Source of the DNA: Aphidius gifuensis
Taxonomy: Eukaryota > Arthropoda > Insecta > Hymenoptera > Braconidae
Direction of reading: 5' to 3'
Assembly: GCF_014905175.1 (NCBI RefSeq)
Contig: NC_057790.1
Coordinates: forward strand, 22,160,469 to 22,224,468
DNA: 64,000 nt
Part shown: positions 34,116 through 46,610 of the stretch, in pieces
Layout of the letters: each line of letters opens with the position of its first letter
How positions within the stretch are numbered: position 1 is the first letter of the stretch
Translations under genes and position numbers: made by a program
The notes under the pieces: generated by a model
Databases searched by the model: none
Told to the model about the DNA's origin: nothing
The model's input: the letters and a program-made list of their open reading frames with translations, nothing else

Positions 34116-36298
34116 ATGGATAATTCAAATAATTGGATTAGATTTGAAAAATTACTGAATTTCGAAAAATATTTATTACAAATTTTTGGCTTGCGTTCAA
34201 TGAAAACTCTATTTCTCAATAAACCACATGTGAAAAATATTTACGAGACAATTTATTTTTTAATTTCTCTCACCGTAATGATTAGTCTGACTTTTATGAT
34301 CATTTTATATATTTTATCAGATTGGAAAGATTTTGATTCTGCAATAAATATGCTGTCAATAGTATTTGTTCAAACTGTAGTCATTTCAAAAGCAAGTTCA
34401 ACAACTAAATTTTTCTATTAATTTAACTTTTATACATATTATACATTTCAACAAACAGGGAATAACTATATGGTTTTATCAAGAAGAATTGTATAATATT
34501 TTGGATAATTTACATGAAAAATGGAATAACTCATTTACTCGGACTAGAATTCGCAATCAAATTTTAGAAAATGCCATGAATGCTACTAAATTCCGTAATA
34601 TATACGTTGTTGCATTTGTAAGTTTGTTGATAATATTTATATATCCACCAATTGGGTGAGTATCAAGTAAAATAATAAACAAGTAACAACAAATATAACT
34701 AATTACTATAATTTCTGTTATATACAAATAGGTATGAAAATAAAACATAATTCATTTAAGACTATATGATCACTTTATACATATATAGTTACTTAATTAA
34801 TAATAAATAATTTATAGCAACAGCCTCATTTATTTTTTCCAAAATACAAATGAATCATTGGATTACAGTCAAACAATGTGGCCAACTGGCGTTTATCCAA
34901 TTAAAATTGATACTGTTTTTGAATATATTTTGTTTTCAATCAGGGACATATTTCAAGCAATTGTTTATACTATTTATTGTCATGTTGGCGACATTTTTTA
35001 CATTCAAATATTCACACATATCTCGATACAATTTCAAGTATTATACAATTTATTATATATACTTTTTTTTATTATTGAATTCGAGGATTTTTTACGAGCT
35101 TCGGAAGAGATTAAATTTATTCTAAGTAATTTAAATGATTTTAAGTAAATACACGATTTTGATAGAAAAAAAAAAGATATAAATTAACTGTACACGTGTA
35201 AATATATTTTTTGTGAATGACAGAAAAATCAATATAAGATATTTAATATGAATGAAATATTATGATTTCAGAATGTTAATATTGTAATTTTAATAAGTCT
35301 AACTAATTTTGAAAAAGGGTGACTATATGTATTGGATATTTTACTCGTAAAAAGTCCTTCGATCGAATTTTTTTCGGTGCAATTTTAAAAATAATTTATT
35401 TATCTGACTGATGACAAATATAAATTTTTTTTTTTTCATTAGGTATTAGCAAATGATGTAATCACAACAGTTGAAACAAAAAAAAATGGCAATAGTAAAA
35501 CACTATTAATAGAACTGATATCAATTGTTATGCGCCATCAAGAATTGTATGAATTGATTGATAAAATGAATAATCAATTATACAGTCCTGTTATATTTGT
35601 AACATTCATAATAGGAAGTATAAATATTTGTCTCAACATTTTTGAATTTCAAAGAGTAATTTTTATTCAACTATTACTAATATTTTTTAGTAAAATCAAT
35701 TAACAAAGACAATATATTTTTATTATGAATAACACTATGCTAATGTTTGAATTAATATTTAAAAAAAATTAACTATACTTTCAAGGCTATCGACAAAGGC
35801 GACTATTATGATGCATCTCGAAATGTAATTTTAACAGTATCAATATGTTTTGGAATAATTATATATTGTGTTCAAGCTCAAATTATTTGCGAAAGTGTAA
35901 ATTTTGAATATTTATTTATTTTTTATTTAATTAACAAAATTAAACGTACTAATGATTATTTATTGCTATTATCAGGCTGAATTGATTCCAGAAGCTATTT
36001 ACAACAGTCAATGGACAAATATTGATAAAAATTCAAAATTAACATTTCAGATAATCATGAGCCGTTGTCAAAAAAAATTAATCTGTGGTGCATATGGACT
36101 TGTCAATGTTAATCATGAACAAATTACCCAAGTTTGTTAAATAATCTAATTTTTTACGCAATATACATGTATATGTACATGTATTTAAGATTAATTTTAT
36201 AAATTCACTTTAACACATTTTATGCTTCTCAGGTTTGCAGAAGAACTGCCAGTTTTTTTGTGTTTCTTGATTCGATACAACAAAATGACACTAGATAA
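34116..36298 (+). CDS. odorant receptor, copy 2 (GC donor at intron 1)
   Basis: Exons: 34116-34391, 34459-34655, 34818-35037, 35443-35655, 35786-35896, 35976-36131 and 36233-36298, giving 412 residues, all open. Intron 1 begins GCAAGT instead of GTAAGT; all other introns are GT-AG. Exon 1 is one codon shorter than copy 1. The C terminus reads CGAYGLVNVNHEQITQ then VCRRTASFFVFLDSIQQ. An in-frame upstream ATG at 34089 (MMKKKKNSI) exists, but the conserved start in all copies is MDNSNNW or a close variant. Confidence 0.83.
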
Positions 36299-36934
36299 TT
36301 CATTCATTTGTCTATTTAAACATTATTATTTATTATTGATATTATTATTACATTAAAATGTATCTGTTGAATGAAAAATCTAATTATTTTGTTTACTTTA
36401 ACGATGAATTTGTTTATTATTTTTTATTCAATTAATTATAGTTATTTAATTGTTCTATCTTGTCACTTGCCTTTTATGTCACTATGTATAATCCTAGATT
36501 TTTAAATAATCACAAGAGTACAACTATCGTATTTTTCCGGACGAGGAAAAATAATGCTTTTATATTCGAGCTTTTGTTGAATACTTTCACATTGACTATA
36601 AAAATTTTTATGATGGGGTGGAACGTATATTATTCAATGCAGACACGATTACGTTACTACAGAAAGACTTGAAAAGAAAAAAAAACTATCCGGAATACTT
36701 AATCTGATAATTGAAGGTTGTCGAATATTTTCATTTACGCAATTTTTTTGTTAAAAAAAAAATAGTATACTATGCATTACATTTCATAGAGGGTTTTTTT
36801 TTTTTTTTTTCTATCTCTTATAATAATATCATCTCTCTTTCTCTGTCTGATATTGCATTGCATTTTCCTGGACATGCAAAAATGATTATTTAATGATACT
36901 ACGAAAAGAATAAAAAAAAAGGGTAAAGAGGAAA

Positions 36935-37295
36935 AATAGCTAAGGTATAATTTGTCAAATGCTCGAGCAGAAAATTCAACTTGGTAAAATATTTTTCGTG
37001 AAAAAACTATAGTCTATCATTATTTTTAGCTTGCGTGACTATCTAGTAGTAGTATCGTTTGTTAAATATTTATAAACCTGCGCCGCACATTGGAGTCGCG
37101 CGCGTTCTTTATGGCTCAGTTAGGCTTCAGTATTCATCGGAATCATATCGGAACTGTAATCCATATATTGTCTATATACTTTTCCATACAAATGTCTCCG
37201 ACATAGAATATATTTCGAGTACAGAACAATAAAGAGAAAAAAAAGAAGTTATCCTATTGAAATAAAATTTGATAAAAAAAATAAACAACTCAATC
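36935..37295 (+). promoter_or_regulatory. conserved upstream block of receptor copy 3
   Basis: TGCTCGAGCA at 36960-36969 and TCAGTTAGGC at 37116. Spacing is longer (156 bases) because of an insertion near 37040 (TAGTAGTAGT-like). Confidence 0.6.
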
Positions 37296-39345
37296 ATGGA
37301 TAATTTAAATAATTGGATAAAGTTTGAAAAATTACTAAATTTCGAAAAATATTTATTACAAATTTTTGGCTTGCGTTCAATGAAAACATTATTTCTCAAT
37401 AAACCACATGTGAAAAATATTTACGAGACAATTTATTTCTTAATTTCTCTCACTGTAATGATTAGTACGACTTTCATGATCATTTTATATGTTTTATCAG
37501 TTTTAAAAGATGACGTTGATTCTGCAATAACAATGCTTTCAATAGTGTTTAGTCAAATTGTAGCCATTCCAAAAGTAAATAATTTTTTTATAAAATTAAC
37601 AGTAACATATTTACCTGTTATTTATAAATTTCAACAAACAGGGAATAATTATATGGTTTTATCAAGAAGAATTGTACAATATTTTGGATAATTTACATGA
37701 AAAATGGAATACATCATTTACTCGAACTGAAATTCGAGATGAAATTTTTAAACGTGCCAAAAAAATTACGAAATTTCGTAATATATACGTTTATTCATTT
37801 GTAAGTTTATTGATAACATATATTTATCCACCAATTGGGTATGAAAATAAAACATAATAGTTTATTTAAGATTATAAATGATCAATTTATACATACAGTT
37901 AGTTAATTAATATTAATTAATTTATAGCAACAGCCTCATGTATTTGTACCAAAATACAAATAAATCATTGGATTATAGTCAAACAATGTGGCCAACAGAA
38001 GTTTATCCAATTGAAATTCATACGTTTTTAAAATATATTTGTATTTCAACCATTGAAATATATCAAGCATTTGTTTATATTATTTTCTGTCATGTGGGAG
38101 ATATTTTTTACATTCAAATATTCACACACATTTCCATACAATTTCAAGTATAATATATACAATATATAAATGAGGTATATCGAGGTATTTTTCACGAGCT
38201 TTGAAAGTGATTCAAATGGTTTCAAGTAAATACACAATATCAAAATTATTAAGTTGATAAATTTTAAAGAAACAGACAAAAAAAAAAAATTAATATAAAA
38301 CTTTCAGTATCAATCGAGAATTATGATTCTAGGCTTCTATTTGTAATTTTAATTATTTAAATCTAACTGATTGAAAAATACACTTACTTTTTTCGTGAGA
38401 AGTCTCTTGATAAAAGTTTTGTTGTTACAATTTTAAAAATAATTTATTTATTTTTTATAAAAAATATAAAATGTTTCTTTATCATTAGGTTTTGGCAAAT
38501 GATATAATTGCAGCAGTTGATACAAACAAAAATGGCAATAGTAAAACACTATCAATGGAATTGAAATATATTGTAATGCGTCATGAAGAATTATATAAAT
38601 TGATTGATATAATGAATAATCAATTATACAGTTCAGTTATATTTGTATCATTTATAATAGGAAGTATAAACATGTGTTTCAACATTTTTGAATTTCAAAA
38701 AGTAACTATTTTACTGTTTCAGATTTTAATAATTATATATAATGATAATTATTTTTAATGATTTTCATTATGATTAACACTATGCGGTAATGATTGAATT
38801 AATATTAAAACAATTAATTACTTTTAAGGCTATCGACAAAGGCGACTATTATGCTGCATCCAGAAATTTAATTTTAACAATATCAATATTTTTTGAAATA
38901 ATTTTATACTGTATACAAGCTCAAGTCATTTGTGCAAGTGTAAGATAAATTTGTATATTTATTTATTTCATTTTTTCATGATCTAATTTAATAATACAAA
39001 TGGTTATTTGATTAAAATAATTTTTTATTATCAGGCTGAGTTAATCCCACAAGCTATTTACAATAGTCAATGGTCAAATATTGATAAAAAAGCAAAACTA
39101 ACATTTCAGATAATCATGAGCCGTTGTCAAAAAAAATTAACGTGTGGTGCTTATGGACTTGTGAATATTGATCATGAACAAATTACTCAAGTTTGTTAAA
39201 TAATTTAATTTTTTACGCAGTATATATATCTAAGATTAATTTTATAAATATTTAGTTTAACACATTTTATGCTCATCAGGTTTGCAGAAGAACTGCCAGT
39301 TTTTTTGTGTTTTTTGATTCAATACAACAAAATGACACTAAATAA
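37296..39345 (+). CDS. odorant receptor, copy 3
   Basis: Exons: 37296-37574, 37642-37838, 37928-38147, 38489-38701, 38829-38939, 39035-39190 and 39280-39345, giving 413 residues, open throughout. The intron 1 donor is GTAAAT. Start MDNLNNWIKFEK. Exon 2 holds GIIIWFYQEELYNILDNL; exon 6 holds SRCQKKLTCGAYGLVNIDHE; exon 7 ends IQQNDTK. The 67-base first intron is the shortest in the array, equal to that of copy 2. Confidence 0.85.
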
Positions 39346-39920
39346 TTTTTTCATTTGTCTACATTATTATTTATTATTGATATTATTATTATATACCTTA
39401 AAATTAACCTGTTGAATAAAATATCCAATTATGATGATCTTCTTTTGTTTTCTCTTAACGATGTATTTTTTTATTTTACGTAGGTGGGACTATATATCGT
39501 GGGATAATATATCGTATTATTCCGGACGACAAAAAAAATAATGCTTTTATATTCGAGCTTTTGTTAAATACTTTCACATTGACTATAAACATTTTTATGA
39601 TGGGGTGAAACTATTAATCAATGCAGACACGAGTACGTTATTGCAAAAAGACTTGAACAGAAAAAAAATCTATCCGGAATACTTAATCTGATAATTGAAG
39701 GTTGTAGAAATTTTTCTTTTACGCGAATTTTTTTGTGAGAAAAAAAAATTGGTATACTATTACATTTCATGGAGGGTTTTTTTTTTTTTATTTCTATCTC
39801 TTATAATAATACCATCGGTCTTTCTCTATCTGATATTGCATTGCATTTTCCTGGACATGCAAAAATGATTATTTAATGATAATAAGAAAAGAATAAAGAA
39901 AAAAAAGGGTAAAGAGGAAA

Positions 39921-40246
39921 AATAGCTAAGGTATAATTTGTCAAATGCTCGAGCAGAAAATTCAACTTGGTAAAATATTTTTCGTGAAAAAACTATAGTC
40001 TATCATTATTTTCAGCTTGCATGTCTCGTTTGTTAAATATTCATAATCCCGCGTCGCGCGGTCTTTTTCTCTCAGTTAGGCTTTAGTGTTCACCGCGTTA
40101 ATAATATCAGAACTATAGATACTACATTGTCTATACATTTTCCAATACAACTGTCCGTGACATAGAATATATTTCGAGTAGAGAACGAAAAAAAAAAGAA
40201 GTTTCATTTATCTTACTAAAATAAAATTTGATAAATAAATTCAATC
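39921..40246 (+). promoter_or_regulatory. conserved upstream block of receptor copy 4
   Basis: TGCTCGAGCA at 39946-39955 and TCAGTTAGGC at 40072 (126 bases apart). The promoter is as well preserved as in the intact copies although the coding region has a stop codon. Confidence 0.6.
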
Positions 40247-42415
40247 ATGGATAATTCAAACAATTGGATTAAATTTGAAAAATTACTAAATCTTGAAAAA
40301 TATATATTACAAATTTTTGGCTTGCGTTCAATGAAAACATTATTTCTCAATAAACCACATTATGTGAAAAATATTTATGAGACAATATATATTTTATTCT
40401 CTTTTACTGTAGTGGGTTATCTGACTTTTATGAATATTTTATATACTATATCAGTTTGGCAAGATGATGTTGATTCTGCAATAACTATGCTTTCAATAGT
40501 ATTCACTGTAATGGTAACCATTACAAAAGTAAGTTTAACAAATAAATTTTTTATAAATTTAACAATACTATATTTAAATGTTATTTATATATTTTAAAAA
40601 ACAGGGAATAATTATATGGTTTTATCAAGAAGAACTGTTCAATATTTTAAATAATTTACATGAAAAATGGAATAAATCATGGACTCGAATTGAAATTCGT
40701 GATCAAATTTTAGAAACTGTTATAAGAGTAACTAAATTCCGTAATATATATGTTATTGCATTAATAGGTTTATTCATAACATATACCTATCCACCGATTG
40801 GGTACGTAAAATAATAACCAAGTAATAACTAATCACTGTAATTTCTGTTACATACTTTTACGTATGAAAATAAAACATGGTTTATTTGAGACTATGTGTT
40901 CACTTTATACATAAAGTCACTTAATTAATAATAAATAATTTATAGCAACGTCATCATTTATTTGTACAAAAATACAAATGAATCGATGGATTATAGTCAA
41001 ACAATGTAGGAGGCTGAAGTTTATCCAATTGAAATTGATACTTTTTTTAAATATTTTTATCTTTCAACCATGGATATATATCAATCAGTTGTTTATATTA
41101 TCTGTTGTTACGTTGGAGACATTTTTTATGTCCAAATATTCACACATATTTCAATACAATTTCGAGTATTATACAATTTTTTATAAATATATAAATCGAG
41201 GTATTTTTCACGAGCTTTGAAAGTGATTAAATTTTTTTTAAGTAATTCAAATGATTTCGAGTAAATACACGATATTAAAACCATTGAATTTCATAAATCT
41301 CAAATGAAATAATATGAATTAACCGTATAAATTTGTTGTTTGTAAACATAAAAAAAAATCAACATAAAATATTCAATATATCAACGGAATAATATCATGA
41401 TTTCAGCATTCTAATTGTAGTTTTAATAAGTCTAACTGATTAAAAAATACACTTACTTTTTTCGTGAGAAGTCTCTTGATAAAAGTTTTGTTGTTACAAT
41501 TTTAAAAATAATTTATTTATCTTTTATGAAAAATATAACATATTTCTTTATTATTATAGGTTTTGGCAAATGATATTACTACAACAGTTAATACAAACAA
41601 AAATGGCAATAGTAAAAAACTATCAATGGAACTAAAACATATTGTTATGCGTCATCAAGAATTGTATAAATTGTTTGATATAATGAATGATGGATTATAC
41701 AGTTCTGTTATATTTACATCATTTGTAATAGGAAGTATAAATATGTGTCTTAACATTTTTGAATTTCAAAAAGTAATTACTTTACTCTTGCACAGCTTTT
41801 AGTAATAATATATATATATAAAAACAATTATTTCTAATGATTTTTATTAGAAATAACACTATGTATAGTAATAATTAAATTAATATTGTTTGAAAATTAA
41901 AAAATTTTAAGGCTGTCGACGAAGGTGACTATTATGCTGCATCTAGATTTTTATTTTTAACGGTAACAATATTTTCTGGAATAATTTTATATTGTGCACA
42001 AGCTGAAATTATTTGTGCAAGTGTATGGATATTTACTTATTTTTACATCATTATCTAGTTTATAACAATTATACAAATAGTTATTTAGTTATAAAATTAT
42101 TTTTTGTTATTAGGCTGTATTTATTCCAGAAGCTATTTACAATAGTCAATGGTCAAATATTAATAAAAATTCAATGCTAACATTACAGATAATTATGACA
42201 CGTTGTCAAAGAAAATTAACGTGTGGTGCTTATGGCCTTGTCGACATTCATCATGAACAAATCACTCAAGTTTGTTAAATAATATAATTTTTTATACATA
42301 ACATATATATATTTAAGAATAATTTTATATATATATTCAATTCAACAAATTTTATGCTTATCAGGTTTGCAGAAGAACTGCCAGTTTTTTTGTGTTTCTT
42401 GATTCAATTCAATAA
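40247..42415 (+). pseudogene. odorant receptor, copy 4, with one nonsense codon
   Basis: Exons: 40247-40528, 40605-40801, 40946-41165, 41560-41772, 41912-42022, 42114-42269 and 42365-42415. Frame and every splice dinucleotide are intact, but codon 181 is TAG (41007-41009) where the other copies have TGG (Trp) in the QTMWP motif. The next codons also differ (GAG GCT instead of CCA ACA or CCA GCC), so five or six changes fall within nine bases. Downstream of the stop, about 228 codons stay open and well conserved. An extra Tyr codon sits in exon 1 (KPHYVKN). It could be a young pseudogene, a segregating null allele, a readthrough gene, or a sequencing or assembly artefact. Confidence 0.75.
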
Positions 42416-43144
42416 TCGTAAAACTTAAATACAATTCACTCATATTATATCCTATTTCACTGTATAAGTTAATATTATTAATAATTATTGATATTGATAC
42501 TGTAAGCAAATTTACCGGTCTAATGAAAAATGTAAAAACGGATTGTTCTTCTTTTGTTAATGTGAACAATGTTTTTTTCTGGTGTATTATGTTATTTAAT
42601 ATATTTAATTGTTTATTCAATTCACAATTGTTCTATCTTGCTGCTTGCCTTAATTAAAACATCACAAAGGTTCAATCGTTGTATTTTCCTTGACACAAAA
42701 AAAAATGTTTCTGTATATAGGTCTTCAATCCAAGACGATTCTTATACATATAAACATTTACTTTGATATATACTACACAAATTTATATTTTTTAAAACAT
42801 TAATCAAATTTAATTCACATATATTTTAAATATAAATTAAATTTATTTTATATTTCCAATAAATATATTTTTTTCACTTGGGTACTCGATCTGTATATAT
42901 AGGCTAAATGATTTTCTCTCTTACGCGAAATTCTTTGTGGAAAAAAATTGGTATATCATTTTATTTCATGGAGGCGGTATTTTTTTTTTCTTTATATTCA
43001 CGATATGGTAAGACACACACGTACTATGTTATAAACATACCATCTGTCTTTCTCTATATGATATTGCATCGCATTTTTCTGGACATGCAAAAATGATTAT
43101 TTGATGATACTACGAAAAGAATAAAAAAAAGGGTAAAGAGGAAA

Positions 43145-43483
43145 AATAGCTAAGGTATAATTTGTCAAATGCTCGAGCAGAAAATTCAACTTGGTAAAAT
43201 ATTTTTCGTGAAAAAACTATAGTCTATCATTATTTTCAGCTTGCATGTCTCGTTTGTTAAATATTCATAATCCCGCGTTGCGCACTATAGAGTCGCGCGT
43301 TCTTTATCTCTCAGTTAGGCTTTAGTGTTCACCGCGGTACTATAATATCGGAACTATAGACACTATACTCTTTCCAATACAACTGTCTCCGACATAGAAT
43401 ATATTTCGAATATATAGAACGAAGAAAAAAAAAGAAGTTATCCTAGTGAAATAATATTTGATAGAAAAAAAAAACTCGCTATC
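43145..43483 (+). promoter_or_regulatory. conserved upstream block of receptor copy 5
   Basis: TGCTCGAGCA at 43170-43179 and TCAGTTAGGC at 43311, 141 bases apart. Confidence 0.6.
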
Positions 43484-45646
43484 ATGGATAATTCAAATAA
43501 TTGGATTAAATTTGAGGAATTACTGAATTTCGAAAAATATTTATTACAAATATTTGGCTTGCGTTCAATGAAAACATTATTTCTTAATAAACCACATGTG
43601 AAAAATATTTACGAGACAATTTATTTTTCAATTCCTCTCACCATAATGATTGGTCTGATTTTTTTGAATATTTTATATGTTTTATCAGTATGGAACGATG
43701 AGGTTGATTCTGCAATAAATATGATTTCAACAATATTCAATCAATGTGTAGTTATTCCAAAAGCAAGTTTAACAAATAAATTTTTTATAAATTTAATTGT
43801 AACCTATTTACATGTTATATATATACATTTTAACAAACAGGGAATAATTATATGGTTTTACCAAGAAGAATTGTACAATATTTTGAATAATTTACATGAT
43901 AAATGGAAAAAATCATATACTCGGACTGCAATTCGTGATCAAATTTTAAAACGTGCTACAAAAATTACGAAATTTCGTAATATTTATGCTTTATCATTTG
44001 CAATTTTATGGATAACATATATGTATCCACTATTTTGGTACGTAAAATAGCAATACCAAGTAAGAAAAGTTATAACTAATTACTAATATATATATATATT
44101 TTCTGTTACATAAAATTAAAAATTAAAATAAAACATAGTTAAATTAAGAAGACATGATTATATAGTATACTATATTATATGTATATGGTTATACTGAATT
44201 AATATATTATATTATTTATAGCAACAGCCTTATTTATTTTTACCGAAATGCAAATCAATCATTGGATTATAATAAATTAATGTGGCCAGCCGAAGTTTAT
44301 CCAATTAAAATTGATACTTTTTTCAAATATCTTTGTATTTCAACTATTGAAATATGTCAAGCATTCTTTTATATTATTTATTGCCATGTTGGCGACATTT
44401 TCTACATTCAAATATTCACACATATCTCGATACAATTTCAAGTATTATATAAATTATTATAATATATAAATCAATGAATTAATTAATTTATAAGTTAACG
44501 AAGGATTTTTTACGAGCCTTGAAAATGATTAAATATATTCCAAGTAATTTAAATGATTTTAAGTGATTAAAATATATTTACACTGTTAAAGTGTAATCTA
44601 ATTATATTATACAAAATTATTGACAAAAAAATTAATAAAATATTCAGCAAATCGCTGACTTTATTGATAATTTTACTCGTGAAAAGTCTCTCGATCAAAT
44701 TTTTTTCATTTGAAAATGATCTATTTTTGTTTTTTTTTATAACAAATATAAAATTTTTCTTTATCATTATATATAGGTTTTGGCAAATGATATACTTACA
44801 ATAGTTGATACAAACAAAAATGGTTATAGTAAAACACTATCAATGGAATTGAAATATATTGTTATGCGTCATGAAGAATTATATAAATTAATTGATATAA
44901 TGAATAATCAATTATACAGTTCAGTTATATTTGTATCATTCATAATAGAAAGTATAAATATGTGTCTCAACATTTTTGAATTTCAAAGAGTAATTATTTT
45001 TTATTATATTGTAGATTTTAGTTATAATAATGAGACAAAATATATTTCATGATTTTTATTAAAAATAATATTATATGGTAATAAATAATAATTGAACTAA
45101 TATTTTCATTGAACAAATACTTTAAAGGCTATCAACAAAGGCGACTATTATACTGCATCTCGAAACTTAATTTTAACACTATCAATATTTTTTGAAATAA
45201 TTTTATATTGTTTACAAGCTGAGATCATTTGTGCAAGTGTAAGATTAACTTGGATATTTATTTATTTATTTTTTATTATTATTTAATTCAACGATACAAA
45301 TGGTTATTTGACTGAAATAATTTTTTATTATCAGGCTGAGTTAATCCCAGAAGCTATTTACAGAAGTCAATGGACAGATCTTAATAAAAATTCAATACTA
45401 ATGTTCCAGATAATCATGACACGTTGTCAAAAAAAATTAACGTGTGGTGCTTATGGACTTGTGAATATTGATCACGAACAAATAACTCAAGTTTGTAAAA
45501 TAATTCAATTTTTTACGCAGTATTTATATCTAAGATTAATTTTATATATTTAATTTGACAAATTTTTATGATTATATCAGGTTTGCAGAAGAACTGCTAG
45601 TTTTTTTGTGTTTTTTGATTCAATACAAGGAAATGACACTAGATAA
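43484..45646 (+). CDS. odorant receptor, copy 5 (GC donor; frame-neutral first intron)
   Basis: Exons: 43484-43762, 43841-44037, 44222-44441, 44777-44989, 45128-45238, 45335-45490 and 45581-45646, giving 413 residues. Intron 1 (43763-43840) starts GCAAGT. It is 78 bases long and has no stop in frame, so a retained-intron mRNA would encode 26 extra residues (KASLTNKFFINLIV and onward) and stay open. Exon 2 ends TG|GTACGT, giving Cys at the junction where others have Gly or Arg. The C terminus is standard for the array (IQGNDTR). Confidence 0.83.
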
Positions 45647-46279
45647 TGCTTTATCTTTTGCCTATACTTAAGCATTATTATTGATTAATGATATTATTAT
45701 TACACTAAAATTTACCTGTTGATAATAAAATGATGTTCTTCTTTTGTTTACCTTTACGATGCATTTTTTTATTGTTTTCTATTCAATTGTTTAGTTATTT
45801 AATTGTTCTATCTTGTCACTTGCCTTTTATGTCACTATGTATAATCCTAGATTTTTAAATGATTACAAGAGTACAACTATCGTATTTTCCCGGACAAGAA
45901 AAAATGATGCTTTTATTCGAGCTTTTGTTGAATACTTTCACATTGGCTATAAAAATTTTTATGATGGAATGAAACTATTATTCAATGCAGACACGAGTAC
46001 GTTACTGCAGAAAGACTTGAAAAGAAAAAAAAACTATCCGGAATACTTAATCTGATAATTGAAGGTTGTAGAAATTTTTCTTTTACGCGAATTTTTTTGT
46101 GAAAAAAAAACTGGTATACTATTACATTTCATGAACGGTTTTTTTTTTTTATTTCTATCTCTTATAATAATACCATCGGTCTTTCTCTATATGATATTGC
46201 ATTGCATTTTCCCGAACATGCGAAAATGATTATTTAATGATACTACGAAAAGAATAAAAAAAAAGGGTAACGAGGAAAC

Positions 46280-46610
46280 ATAGCTAAGGTATAATTTGTC
46301 AAATGCTCGAGCAGAAAATTCAATTTGGTAAAATATTTTTCGTGAAAAAACTATAGTCTATCATTATTTTCAACTTGCATGTCTCGTTTGTTAAATATTC
46401 ATAATCCCGCGTCGCACACTAGAGTCGCACGGTCTTTTTCTCTCAGTTAGGCTTCAGTGTTCACCGCGTTAATAATATCAGAACTATAGTGTCTATACCC
46501 TTTCCAATACAACTGTCCGTGACATAGAATATATTTCGAGTAGAGAACGAAAAAAAAAAGAAGTTTCATTTATCTTACTAAAATAAAATTTGATATAAAT
46601 AAATTCAATC
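46280..46610 (+). promoter_or_regulatory. conserved upstream block of receptor copy 6
   Basis: TGCTCGAGCA at 46304-46313 and TCAGTTAGGC at 46443, 139 bases apart. Confidence 0.6.
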
